Origin: Takakia lepidozioides
Lineage: Eukaryota > Streptophyta > Takakiopsida > Takakiales > Takakiaceae
Assembly (NCBI GenBank): GCA_030704615.1
Contig: CM060732.1
Location: forward strand, 76,925,053 to 76,989,052
Direction: 5' to 3'
Length of the DNA: 64,000 nucleotides
The translations under genes were made by a program, and so were the position numbers. Below are positions 48,317-58,725 of this stretch, in pieces. The notes below the pieces were generated by a model that was not told the DNA's origin, did not search any database, and saw only the letters and a list, made by a program, of their open reading frames with translations. Each line of letters opens with the position of its first letter. Position 1 is the stretch's first letter.

Positions 48317-48799
48317 AGCTTCAAAGCTGTAGCATTGATGGTCTGTCCCGTCGAGACGCCCGTTACTGGAACGACGCCGACTCTTGCGCTTAAAATCCCT
48401 CCAATTTCTTGATCCTGCTTCTGGCTTATGATTGGCTGTAACTGTTGTGACTGGATTTTAGATTTAATTTCCTTCCATGGATTTTCCACTCTGGACTGTC
48501 CACTAGGATAGCACATGTGACATGGATTTTGCTTTTCGGTACTTTTAAAGGGTTCCGTTACCCTTTCCCTGTATGCATTAATGGGCCCATAATAAGTTAA
48601 TGTGCCGGGTAGGTAATTTGACGGCCAATTTTGTCTTCTTCCTTGATGACACTTGGCTTTGCACTCCACGTCCGGCTGTTGTATCTGGCCCTAGCGTCCA
48701 CATGTCTATTTTTAAACGCGCCTCCGTCCACTTTTCCGCCGGCCACTCTCCGGATGTTAACCCACGTCCACCTGTCACTGATCCTATGGATTGTGTAAC

Positions 48800-49050
48800 C
48801 CTAGTAAGCTGTGTTGAGCTGTAACATGCTGTGTCATACTGTGGTACGCTGTGATAGGCTGTGTCGCACTGTGGTAAGCTGTGATAGGCTGTGGTAGGTT
48901 GTGATAGGCTGTGTGACCCTGTGTTGAGCTGTGATAGGCTGTGTGACCCTGTGTTGGGCTGTGATAGGTTGTGTCGCGCCGTGATGGGCTGTGATAGGCT
49001 GTGTCGCGCCGTGGTGGGCTGTGATAGGCTGTGTCGCGCCTGTACTGCCC
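48800..49050 (-). repeat. Decamer repeat in the 3' end of element E pol
   Basis: A shorter version of the block at 39,190-39,490 with different unit order, so copy number changes quickly while the 10-bp period is kept. Confidence 0.85.
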
Positions 49051-49960
49051 GCCCTGGTCATATACGCTCGGCCTAGCGACAAGTGCTCCATACTCTGTTG
49101 GTATCACTGGCGCAGCCCGTGACTGCTTCTGCGTTTCAACATGCAAATCATGCTGCAATGGTTTGTCATGGATACCACTGTACCCCTTCAACTTATTGGC
49201 ATTGACTCTTCCCAGCATCTCTTTGTTAATGGTTTGTAACATGGCGGTGTTGTTATCATACATCTTCTGTATGACATAAGGTCCTTTCCATGGTGATTTA
49301 AGCTTAGAAGCTTTAATCTTTCCCTTCTTCTGCAACCAGAGAACCAAATCTCCCGTCTTAAAAGTCTTTAACTTGCCTTCATCAAACTGTTCCTTTCTCT
49401 TCATCTGAATTCTGGTCATGTTATCAGCTGCATCAGCACGTACTTCTTCCACATGGTATAATTCATGTTTCCTGACCTTAATTGAATCTTGCAATTCCAT
49501 TATCTTTCCCCATTCCGTTCTCATGGTAGGTAACAGGAATTCCACTTGAAGTAAAGCTTCCATACCATAAACTAATTGGAATGGTGTATACTTAATGGTG
49601 ACTTTATATGAAGTCCTGTATGACCACAAAGCTGTCAGCAGCTTTGTATCCCAATCCGTTCTGTTTGCATTGACTATCTTAGCCAAGATAGTACATAGTA
49701 TTTTGTTGGTAGCCTCTGCCTGCCCATTACCCTGTGGGTAATATGTTGTACTCTTCCTATGCACAATCATGAACTCTTTAGTCAATAGTTCAATGGTCTC
49801 ATTAATGAAGTGACTTCCCTAATCACTGATAATTTCCAAGGGACAGCCAAATCGTGTAAATATGTTCTCATACAGGAACCTTGCTGTGGATTTGGCTGTG
49901 TTGTCCCTCAAAGCTTTAGCTTCCACCCACTTCGTAGTATAATCAGTGGCTGTGGTTATG
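49051..49960 (-). pseudogene. pol: Integrase fragment of element E (5'-truncated)
   Basis: Minus strand from 49,960: [14 protein letters not shown], then SD*GSHF where a TAG (49,819-49,821) replaces the CAG of element C, then GQAEATNK and the integrase C-terminal region (GDLVLWLQKKGKIKASKLKSPWKGPY). All pol sequence upstream of the first catalytic Asp is missing. The edge at about 49,960 is also the outer end of the right inverted-repeat arm. Confidence 0.85.
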
Positions 49961-49967
49961 CAGGGAT

Positions 49968-50110
49968 GCCTCGACGTGAGCCTGGTCACGTGAGCGCGTG
50001 AGCGCAACTGCGCTCACGCCACGTCACCTTGCGCAAATGCCACGTCACGGGGCTCACTCCACGTCATCACACGTGAAGGCCGCGTCACCACGCGCCGAGA
50101 AAGACGTGGA
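49968..50110. promoter_or_regulatory. ACGT-box cluster with a perfect hairpin
   Basis: About seven ACGT cores in 140 bp (TCACGTGAG, CCACGTCACC, CCACGTCACG, CCACGTCATC, ACACGTGAAG, AGACGTGGAG and one at 49,973). A perfect 11-bp inverted repeat, GCGTGAGCGCA / TGCGCTCACGC with a 2-base centre, occupies 49,996-50,019. ACGT cores are bZIP/G-box sites in plants. No gene start is obvious nearby. Confidence 0.5.
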
Positions 50111-50159
50111 GTGTATTCCCGCGGATTGGCACCATTTACCGCGGAAACAAGCTGGACGA

Positions 50160-50500
50160 CATAATAAAAGGCATTGAATAAAGGATGGATGAATGTACAG
50201 TTGGATGAGTGTGAAAAATGAATGTAGATGGATGAATGAGGGATGGATAAGAGAAAAATGGATGAATGTATAATGGATGTTGAGCAATGACAAAAATTCA
50301 TGACAGGAAGATGCATGACCAAAACTTTTGAGGAATGCACAACGTATATGAAATGAGTGTGAAAGGTTTGTGGGGTCAGAGGATGAATGTACAATGGATG
50401 TTGAACAAAGGAAAAAATTCACGAATGGAGCACGCATGAATACACTGTAGATGAATGCACAATGGATATGAGAAGAGTCAGGGAGGTTTGTGAGATGGAT
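50160..50500. repeat. Short tandem repeat (about 118-bp unit, ATGGATGAATG-rich)
   Basis: Two diverged copies of a unit containing ATGTA(T/C)AATGGATGTTGA and ending GGTTTGTG start near 50,266 and 50,385, preceded by shorter GGATGAATG variants. Confidence 0.7.
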
Positions 50501-50960
50501 TCATACATATTGCAATTTAAATGAAAGTTGATTCTGTGATTATTATTTGTTCTAAAGGAACAACTACGGTGGAGGAAGGGGATTCAACGTTTTCCAGATA
50601 GTATGAAAATGAATATTAAAAGAATACAGTTCAGTCTGACTCAGAGTCAGTACAATGTATCCCCGCTTCCTCTGCATCTAAGTCTATGTATTTTACAACA
50701 CCGGATCCACGCTAGATACACCTACGGCTGGCCACTAAAAAGTCAGGGGATAGGGACTCGGCCGCGTGAAGTGCCATTGCTTTGGCATAAACAAGAAGCA
50801 GAAAATTGGAAAGGGGGCTGTCGAAAACAGACTCGCCAGAAATGACTGTATCTCCTGAAGATCCACCGCTGCCTTTCCTGAAAGACAGCCTGAAAAAGTT
50901 ATTACTGTAACTTTGATGTTATTGAGAAATTGAGTATGGCTCCCAAAGAGGGTTTATCAC
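50501..50960. other. No gene seen; possible extra 3' exon on the minus strand
   Basis: Nothing clear. A pyrimidine tract and CAG near 50,895 on the minus strand could accept a splice from GTGAGT near 50,966, which would extend the methyltransferase-like gene by a short exon instead of ending at 50,961. Confidence 0.25.
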
Positions 50961-52983
50961 TTACTCACATGAAAAGTCATTGTCGACCTGCTTATCTTCG
51001 GGATCGTCATCATTTCGAATTTGAATCTGATCAGTCTGTGTGCCTAAAGTGGAGCCAGACAAAAGGGGGAGGAGCACTGTGTTGTAGAGGTCAGAATCAC
51101 CCTCCATGCCAAAAAGGCTTCTTCCGCCTGCCTTGCATGCATGGTAAGTTGCTCCTGTACCACACAGGAAGACATGAACAGTTTGGTGGGGGGGATTTAA
51201 GCAGATGAAACTGTTGAAAGAAAACCAATTCGGAAGGGAAAGAACGAACCTGTGGACACAGAAAGATCGACCACCCGTGCAGAGCGGTGGCTGCATGACT
51301 CCAGCAGTATTTGCATGAACGCTGGGGACTTTTCCTTTGCACCTCTCCAGAGAGTGCCATCTGGTCTCTTCAGAGTCTGACTGGACTGCATGAAGTTGTA
51401 CAAAATGTCATCGACATGGGGCTCATAGGGGGGGTTGACGAAACAACCCTGGTCAGAAATCTCAAAGCTGCGGATGGAGGATGGTGTCTTTGAGGTGCGA
51501 ATCCTCCGCAGGCAGATCGCCTCGAACATCCTTGTCTGCCAAAGATAGCAGGTTAGTGTGGTAAACACAATCTATAGTGGAAGTGTGTACATCGGCTATT
51601 CAGAACTCAGACACAAAAAAATCATTTTTATCACGAATCGGTGATGATCGTTGTCGATCATAACAAATTCTACTAGAGTGGAGCTGCAGAGAACATTGAA
51701 ACTCATCATGAAAGCACAAGCAGAAGGGAGACGGCATACCAGCTAACCAGGGAAACCCCCTTTCACAAGGTAGAGGCTGTTCACACAATTCCATGTGCGC
51801 AAAACTTCAAACCCTGAAGACTTGAGGTATGATGCCAATGCCCGACGACTATCATTGTCACATGACTGAAAAAGCAGAAGTGTCCCTGCATCATAGAGGA
51901 AGTTATTACAGAACCCGAACACCCAACTCCAGTAGTTGTCCTCGAATTTGTTCCAGCCTGGCGTCTTGCCCTTTGGAAGAACTTCTGGCACAGCCTGGCC
52001 ATCCGGTATGTCGAGAATGACAATGTCGGCCGCATAAGTTTTCTGCACACCGCACACGAAGGTGGGACCTGTGCTCACCTGCAACAGACATGTTTTTTAT
52101 AAGAACGAAAGCAAGAATGTTTTCAAAGAACGAGACTGAAATACTGCCAACGAAACTTTCAGAGAAAAAGGAAAGAAACTGGAATTCTCACTAGATTGAG
52201 GAATGAGATTATATTGTCCCAGGTAGGCGATGGCACCCCAGTGTATCCTCTCTTTCGACTCTGCATCATCGACAGCCAACCCTCATTAACAATTTTCATC
52301 TCTCCTGCCGAATCAGAACGGGAAGGGTGTGGCTTGGCATCGAACATGCACTGAACAGTGCGGGTATATCTTCCAGCAGTAAAGTCCTACCCACTCTCCA
52401 TCTCCTTTTCTTTCTCCTTCCCCTTGTCCTTTTCCTTCTCTTTGGACTTGTCTTTGTCTTTTGGCTTTGCTGGTGAGATGGCTATGACATCAATAGCCTT
52501 GTCTTTTGGTTTGCGGCCCGCCTTCTTTCTCTTCTGCGGCGTTCCCTGAGCATCAGGCTCCTTGGCAGCCAATGTTGCTATGTTTCGTTGGTACTCTTCG
52601 TCAGTCAAAGGCGCCAGCATCTCAGCGTTATTGTTCAAGTATTTCATATGTTGTTCTTGAAAGGTCGTGTGCTCCGGTGGGCAGTCCAGGTACCACCCAC
52701 AGTCTCTGAAGTGAGAAGGACTCCAGTCCTTCAATATCCCTGCAGTATACATGGTTGGATCGTTTGCAGGGTTCGACCACATGTCAAGATAGTCTGGAAT
52801 TCCGCTTAGGTGATTTCCTTCCATAAGCACATATTTCGTGTACCTGAAAAAAGGAGATAAATCCCAACCCACAAAAGCGCTCAGTGAGTAAGATGCAAGT
52901 AGAACAGAATGAAAAAAACATAGATTGAAATGGCTTTGAGAACTGCTCCAAGGACCTTTCAGGACCACACGAATGCTCCAGAT

Positions 52984-53586
52984 GTGAATGTCGTCAACAC
53001 CATTCAAAACATTCCATTCAATGATACTGTAAATACACCCTAATCCAGGTGAATGCAAACTATCGTTTTGGAATGACACAGACATAGAAGTGAATGTCGT
53101 CAACGACATTCACTAATCAAGCCTAATTATTCCTCAAATGAAGCAAAATCACAGGATGGAAATCATAAACTCGAGTAAGGAACCCTCCAGGAAAACTCAA
53201 TGCACATTCATAACGAACATATAACTGAGGACCTCACAACAACACTGTATGTGAATGGCGTCAACGCCATTCACAAAAATACCAACAAGGAACCAATTAC
53301 TTAGCTCCCAATCCATTTAAATTCAAATTGTCGCTGTTGAATAATACAGACACAGAAGTGAATGTCGTCAATGACATACACTTTGGATTCTCATAACAGA
53401 GCTTATCAAGCCTCCAGATTCCTCGCAAGAGGCAAAAACAATGCAAAACAACTGAATGTCTGCATTGACATTCAACAATATGAAGTGAGGAACCCTCACT
53501 GTAACTTCTATGGACATTACAAAAATTTACATAACTCTGAGGACCTCTCAACAACTCCGGATGTGAATGTCGTCAACGCCATTCAA
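52984..53586. repeat. Cluster of 24-bp inverted repeats, intron 5 of the J gene
   Basis: Copies at 52,984, 53,090, 53,251, 53,358, about 53,452 and 53,563. Consensus half-site GTGAATGtCGT, 2-bp centre, mirrored half. Two copies have perfect 11-bp arms: 53,090-53,113 (arm GTGAATGTCGT) and 53,251-53,274 (arm GTGAATGGCGT); the T/G difference is matched by the complementary change in the other arm. Confidence 0.85.
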
Positions 53587-55481
53587 GGACATTATCAATT
53601 CTAATCAGGATCTGGATCTCTGATTGCAATCCTTATGAAGCCACTTTTTTTCCCAAAAAAAGCAGTAGAGTTTCAAGTATGACATTGCACCTGTACACAA
53701 CTCGCATCATGGCCCACTCTCCTCCAACCTGACTGTCAAAGTCGTTGGACCGTAAAATGTTACCATCTTTGGAGAACTCCCGGAAAAAACAGTATCTCCA
53801 GGTGAGACCTCTCCACTTCCTTATGTATGCCTCCAATGACATTTGGGGAGGGGAAACAATCGAAATGTTCAGGTCCTTCAAAGTCTGATCCAGCACAATA
53901 ACGGCGCGCTTTTCGAGCTGCAAATAGTATACTTGTCAGAATTGCAAATAAGATACTCATCACATACTTGAAGAGAAGAAAACGACATGTTTGAATACAC
54001 ACCTGACTCCAAAATGTAGCCTTGTGGAGCCAGTTATCAAACACCAAATCACTGATTCCTTCCACCTTTGTGCCAGGCTGTATGGTGCTCTTTGGGAACT
54101 GATTCAAGTCCTTTACTGTTTGATCTGAGTTCCATATCTCCAGCCACCTTATTTTTGTTTGTGGGTCGACCATCGATATGGCCAGCCGGTGCAATTTCTC
54201 TTGCTGCATCTCCGGATGCACATGCTTGTCATAGTGTGTTTTGATCTGCTGAAGGAACTCAGGACCAAGTCCAGGATCTACTATTCTAAGCTGCTTTCTG
54301 AAGGCGGACATCAATTTGGTTCTTCGCATTTCAAACTCCTTCTTTATTGTAGCTTCCACACCCTTTGATGTCCTTAGTTCCTCTGGTGTAGTGCGGTAAT
54401 ATTCGGATTTTCCCTTCTCAGCTGCCTCTGCCAGTTCTTGATGCATTGATTCAAGTAGTGATTAGCTCCGAAGGGACTACAAACATGTATTCAAAAGTAA
54501 ACAGAGTACAGACTCGGGCTTACCGCATACATGTACTCCAGAAACGCCTCTCGTGTCAAAGAATACCAAGTGCCTGCAGCTCTTCATGTTTTGCACTTCT
54601 TGATGATATTGGGTGGTAGTACTGTCCGAAAATCATCCAGCTTCATCAGACCAATCCTCTGAATTCGGAATAGTGTGTGAACCAAGCTTGTTGCCACATG
54701 CGATTTCTCTGTCGATCTGCAAAAACATTGGAAACATTGCATTCCTTAACACTGTTTTTTAAGGATTAATAAGACACTACAGAGGGAATGAAATCTCTTG
54801 GATGACTTACTTGTTCACATCGTGCATAGCTGTAAGAAGCCTAGCGATGTCGTTTCCAGGATCCAAAACCATTGCCTCCACAGCAACATGCTTGTCTTTG
54901 TCTTTCGCATGGTGTTTCTGAATGTATCCCATCCATGCCAGCAATCGGTGGTTGCCGTCCCAGACGTAGAACATGTGGTTGCAGAATTGCTGGGTGTTCT
55001 TTCCCATCATGAGGCCCAGCTCGAACTCCTCATTGGCATCTTTCCAGCACTCATCCCAGTTATCACTGATCTCTGGAGACACTAATGTGCTTTTCCCATT
55101 TATATCCTTCAGTGACACATAAAAAACTTGTGCACCAAGTCTATATCCATGCACAAAATCACTCTCCAATTTTGTTATGTCATGGGAAAGAGGTGGACGC
55201 ACAACAGGCATTGATATCATCCGGCACAGAGGGATGTCTAGACGCCCTCCAGATACGAGCATGTCCCTTATAACCTCCTGAGAGTTTACCTTCTGGAATG
55301 ACATGAGTTCTTTCACCTTGTCAAGGTAGTGCACTTCAGATTCATCTGCTTCATCTGTATTCTCTGAGCTTTTTGCGGACTCCTCCCCATCTCCAGATCC
55401 TTTCCCCTCTGATCCTGTAGGCTTCGACCTCACAGTTTTCTGCACGATGCCATTCAGTTCTGACTGAGTACTTTGCAAATA

Positions 55482-56106
55482 GTGAATGGCGGTAACGACC
55501 ATCACTCTGTCTCAAAGAAACTCACTATGAATGGTGTGAAACAATTCAGCACAATCTACACAAGCAAAGTTGATATTGCCGTATTCAAAACAAAAGCGAG
55601 AGCGATAGCGAATGGCGTTAACGACAATCACAAAAGATAACGACCTGCCGGATCGGTGTTGTATAATGACATCTATGTGCAAGTGATTGGCGGCAACGAC
55701 ATTCAGTATAGTTTAGGGCGGACAGTAAGTGCAGATTATTCATATTGACTCCACTGTGATTACCGTCGCAAGCATGGGAAGAGGAAGGACTGCTTGAAAG
55801 GCAATCAAACAGACTGTATGGTCTGAACAACGATGATTGACGGTATGCCGACCCTCACTCTCTCTTCAAACACATAGGTACATAAATCTCATGAGGAGAA
55901 TCAAATGGCGTTAACGACGCTCGCAATTCAGTAGTTCCTGCTAAAGAAGGGAAGAGGAAGGACTCCTTGAAAGGCAATCAGACAAACTGTATGATCTGAA
56001 CAACAGTGAATGACTGTACCGATAGTCACCCACTCATTGTGCGGTAAACCCTTAGCAGAGGAGTAGAAAGCAAATCACCTTTGTGATGGTCGGTAGCGAC
56101 AATCCC
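55482..56106. repeat. Second cluster of the 24-bp inverted repeats, 5' end of the J gene
   Basis: Weaker relatives at 55,482, 55,608, 55,683, 55,901, 56,006 and 56,083 (half-site GTGAaTGGCGt and variants), in the intron upstream of exon 2. The copy at 55,482-55,505 overlaps the first codons of exon 2. Additional very degraded copies may lie near 55,755 and 55,833. Confidence 0.65.
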
Positions 56107-56472
56107 TGTCTGGGACATTCCACTCAATCTCTACGCATATCTTCAACAATGAAATGTAAGTTAGATAAAACTTACTGGCGCCTTCTTAGGTTTTGAAATT
56201 GGATCCCTTTCTGCAGCTTTCCTCTTCCCTCTCACATCTGCTGGAATTTCTGTCTGCTCTAGGGTTTCTGGACCTTCTCCCGGTTTGGCGTTCCGCGTGC
56301 TTCCACCTCCTTCAGTGTCTCTGCGAATCATCTCTGCCTCCACAGGCTGGCGCACTCTTATCGCCGACTGTGTCACAGCCGCTGCCTCAGTCTCCGTCTG
56401 CTCTTCTGAATCAGTCTCCGCGTTCACCTGCTGCCTTGGCCCTGTGTTCTCCAACAAACGACGCCTCATCAT

Positions 56473-57327
56473 TTGCTCTCTTGCTCTGCGTCTCTCTCTA
56501 AGGGAAGTAAAATAAAGAGACTTTCTTCTCTTTCGTATTGTAGAAGGAACCCTCTCCAGCTGACTACCACTCTCTCTCTAAGCGCGAAAAGTAGAAAAAC
56601 GCAGTGACTCCCGATTTCTTGCGGGATTGCCTGCGTTCTTGCGTGTCTCTAGAAGCATCGGATTCCCTCTCGCGTGACCGTTACACATAGTCGTTCCCTT
56701 ATTAGTGCACATGCCAGCAATTGGTGTACAACTGTTCGTATTCAGTTATGGATGTCTGACGTGTGTCGCCCAAAATAAACGGCGTGTTCTTTATTAGAAC
56801 GGTTTCAATATTTAAAAATAACAGCAAATCCCATAAATCATGGCGCACAGTCTTACACAAATAAATGTAAATGAACGAGAGTTTGATGACAAATCTTGGA
56901 ATATCATACACGGTCATCCTTGTTAGCCAAACCCCACATTCGTTTCACATTTGGAACTTTCCAGGTGCGCATGATCATTGGTAGTAGTATAAAGATACAT
57001 TTACTTAATCTGCAATCCCATCCTCAGATCCTGTGGCATGCTTCCAGGAAGTCGGCTTTGTTATTGGGTTTATTGATGAGGTTCTGGTTAACGGTTTAAC
57101 AGCTGCCGACACTGCTCCTAGGGATACTCTGACCACTGGGCCCACAAGAAAAGTAATTAAAATGGACGGCTGCATATCTGGAAGGAATAACATAACATGC
57201 ACAGTCATTGTTTGAGCTTCCTCCGCCATATTCTCTGCTCATTCTTCAACTGTGTTCTGGAGACATCAGTAAACCGATTTACACTAGATGTGCGATAGCA
57301 AGGTACAAACGTACGCGAGGAAGGAAG
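56473..57327. promoter_or_regulatory. Head-to-head intergenic region of element J
   Basis: About 850 bp between the divergent starts of the methyltransferase-like gene (56,472, minus) and the transposase (57,328, plus). It probably contains both promoters. I see AT-rich stretches (56,790-56,880) but no convincing TATA pair, and no long frame. Confidence 0.45.
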
Positions 57328-58713
57328 ATGGCTTCCTCTGAAGCGGTGTTCTTCTCTGACGACAAACCAGTGCCGTTCTCCCAGGAAGTCCTTGACAATG
57401 GATTTGCAATTGTTCTGGAATATGTCTTGGCTACCCGTTTTCAGCTGCAGAATGGCTCCATCTTTTTGGAGAAAGAGGTGTACGATCTTAAAGGGAAGTT
57501 GTTGAAATACTCTTTCCAAAACCGTGATGAGACGGCTCATATCAGCCAGTGGAGAGTGCGTCCTGGTCGATACAGAGTACTTGGAGAGCCTCGGCGAAAG
57601 TCCCTTGGGTCATATGTGACGCCCGGGACTGCTGCTTCGGTCGTTGAAGACAAGAGGGAGGTGGTGGTGAAAAAAGAACAGACGTCCTCCACTCCAATCG
57701 TTGAGCTTTCGGATTCTTCCGATGATGACATAAGTGAAATTCCAAATCCAGTCCTTCCTACTGTGGTTGGAGAAGCTGATGAAGAAGAGATTTGTAGTGT
57801 CATTCCAAAATTGCGGGCGATGGGAGGAATGGCTGGTCAAAAGTGAGTTGCGGGGAATTGATTGGGAATCTTTGAAGCAGGTGCCTGTGAAGTTCTTGCC
57901 GGAGACTTTTGATGGCGATATCCTATTCGAGCTGCCTCCTCCTCTGCGAGTTGGAGGTGTAACAATCATGATGCATGGAATGGACAAGAAACACGACGGG
58001 CACCCGTGGTGCAGAACAAAAACATCCAATATTCAGAATGATGACAAGCTTGTTTTCAGGAGGACAATTTGCAATGGACACCTTAGGTGTGATAATTTGA
58101 ATTGCAGACACTTTCTTCAGTCTGGGGTTCATAATCAAAGCGAATGGGAGGGTTTGGCGGAAAATCCATTTCAGCCTGGGACTGCCCCTCCACCGGCAAA
58201 CACTTTCGTCTGCAAATTCTGCAAACTTGTGCCATCCTGCTTGGCGCTCTGCGGAGCAAGAATGTACTATGTTGTCCACCGTTTGAAAACAATGACAAGA
58301 GCTTGTGTGCATTTCGGATTCCATAACCATCCTGTCTCGAAGGGGGATTACAGGGAGAGTGTTGAGACAGTATCGAGGTTGATTAAACAGGAGTTCGAGA
58401 GAAACCCATCCGCAACAACATCTGCATTGCTCTTGGCGCAAGCAAGTCCTTCTTGGAAAGCCATATTTTGAGTGAAGAAGATTCTGTGGGGACTAAACTT
58501 GACGGTGCAGCATTGGACCTGGTCATGGATCATTTCTCCACTTTAAGTTCACCGAACATTCGCCATCAGATCAATGCATTGAGAATGGGCTCTGGGATCA
58601 GAGGCTACATAGACAATATTTTGGAATTGAAACGAGTGAGCAAGTACGATTACATCCAGGACAATGTATTCCCAGGTCAAGGTGCCATCAAAGTTTTTCT
58701 TTTCAAAATGTCG
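57328..58713 (+). pseudogene. MULE transposase N-terminal half of element J, interrupted by K
   Basis: ATG 57,328 (MASSEAVFF). It aligns with element K's transposase: NGSIFLEKE vs PGSVFLEEE, then SELRGIDW vs SELAGLDY, HGMDKKHDGHPWC vs TDMDRKHDGHPWC, Cys pairs (CNGHLRCDNLNC; CKFC), VHFGFHNH vs HVGSHCH, and KYDYIQDNVFPGQG vs GYDYIHGSRFPGQG. The region resembles WRKY-GCM/FLYWCH-like zinc fingers. Frame changes near 57,842 (A run) and 58,445. The coding sequence stops at ...FKMS (58,713) where element K begins; the catalytic half would lie beyond K, outside the window. The proteins are clearly diverged, so J and K are different subfamilies. Confidence 0.8.
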
Positions 58714-58725
58714 TATGGATATTCG

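Larger units (their letters stand above)
50961..56472 (-). pseudogene. ParB-like / N4-N6 DNA methyltransferase-like gene of element J
   Basis: Predicted exons (minus strand): 56,472-56,176; about 55,502-54,811; 54,716-54,524; 54,476-54,003; 53,917-53,691; 52,843-52,192; 52,079-51,740; 51,535-51,250; 51,154-50,961. All introns from exon 2 onward have GT-AG ends and join in phase. The total is about 1,100 residues. Exon 2 carries a ParB/sulfiredoxin-like domain (PVVRPPLSHD...YVWDGNHRLLAWM; DGNHR at 54,945-54,959). Exon 6 has a Lys-rich tail. Exons 7-9 match a beta-class amino-methyltransferase: ADIVILDIPDG (motif IV position, 51,998-52,012), a GTLLLF strand and GFEVLRTW, then KSPAFMQILLE (motif X) and VVDLSVSTG/ATYHACKAGGR..G.E.D (motif I/II). 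Four in-frame stops (54,594; 54,462; 52,387; 51,743) disable it. Exon 1 does not join exon 2 in phase at any AG I can see, so it may belong elsewhere. Confidence 0.68.

Noticed and set aside
51422-51436. NPPY as the main catalytic motif IV of the methyltransferase-like protein
   Set aside because: The strand order (hydrophobic strand plus DIPDG, then GTLLLF and GFEVLRTW, then motif X and I) places motif IV at 51,998-52,012. NPPY lies where a target-recognition region would be. Kept only as an open alternative.
55618-55830. Small minus-strand frame in the first intron as an extra exon of the J gene
   Set aside because: No matching splice sites in phase, and it runs across the palindrome copies.
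50961-56472. Bacterial contamination as the source of the ParB-methyltransferase gene
   Set aside because: The gene has multiple GT-AG introns joining in phase and neighbours are plant-type transposons.
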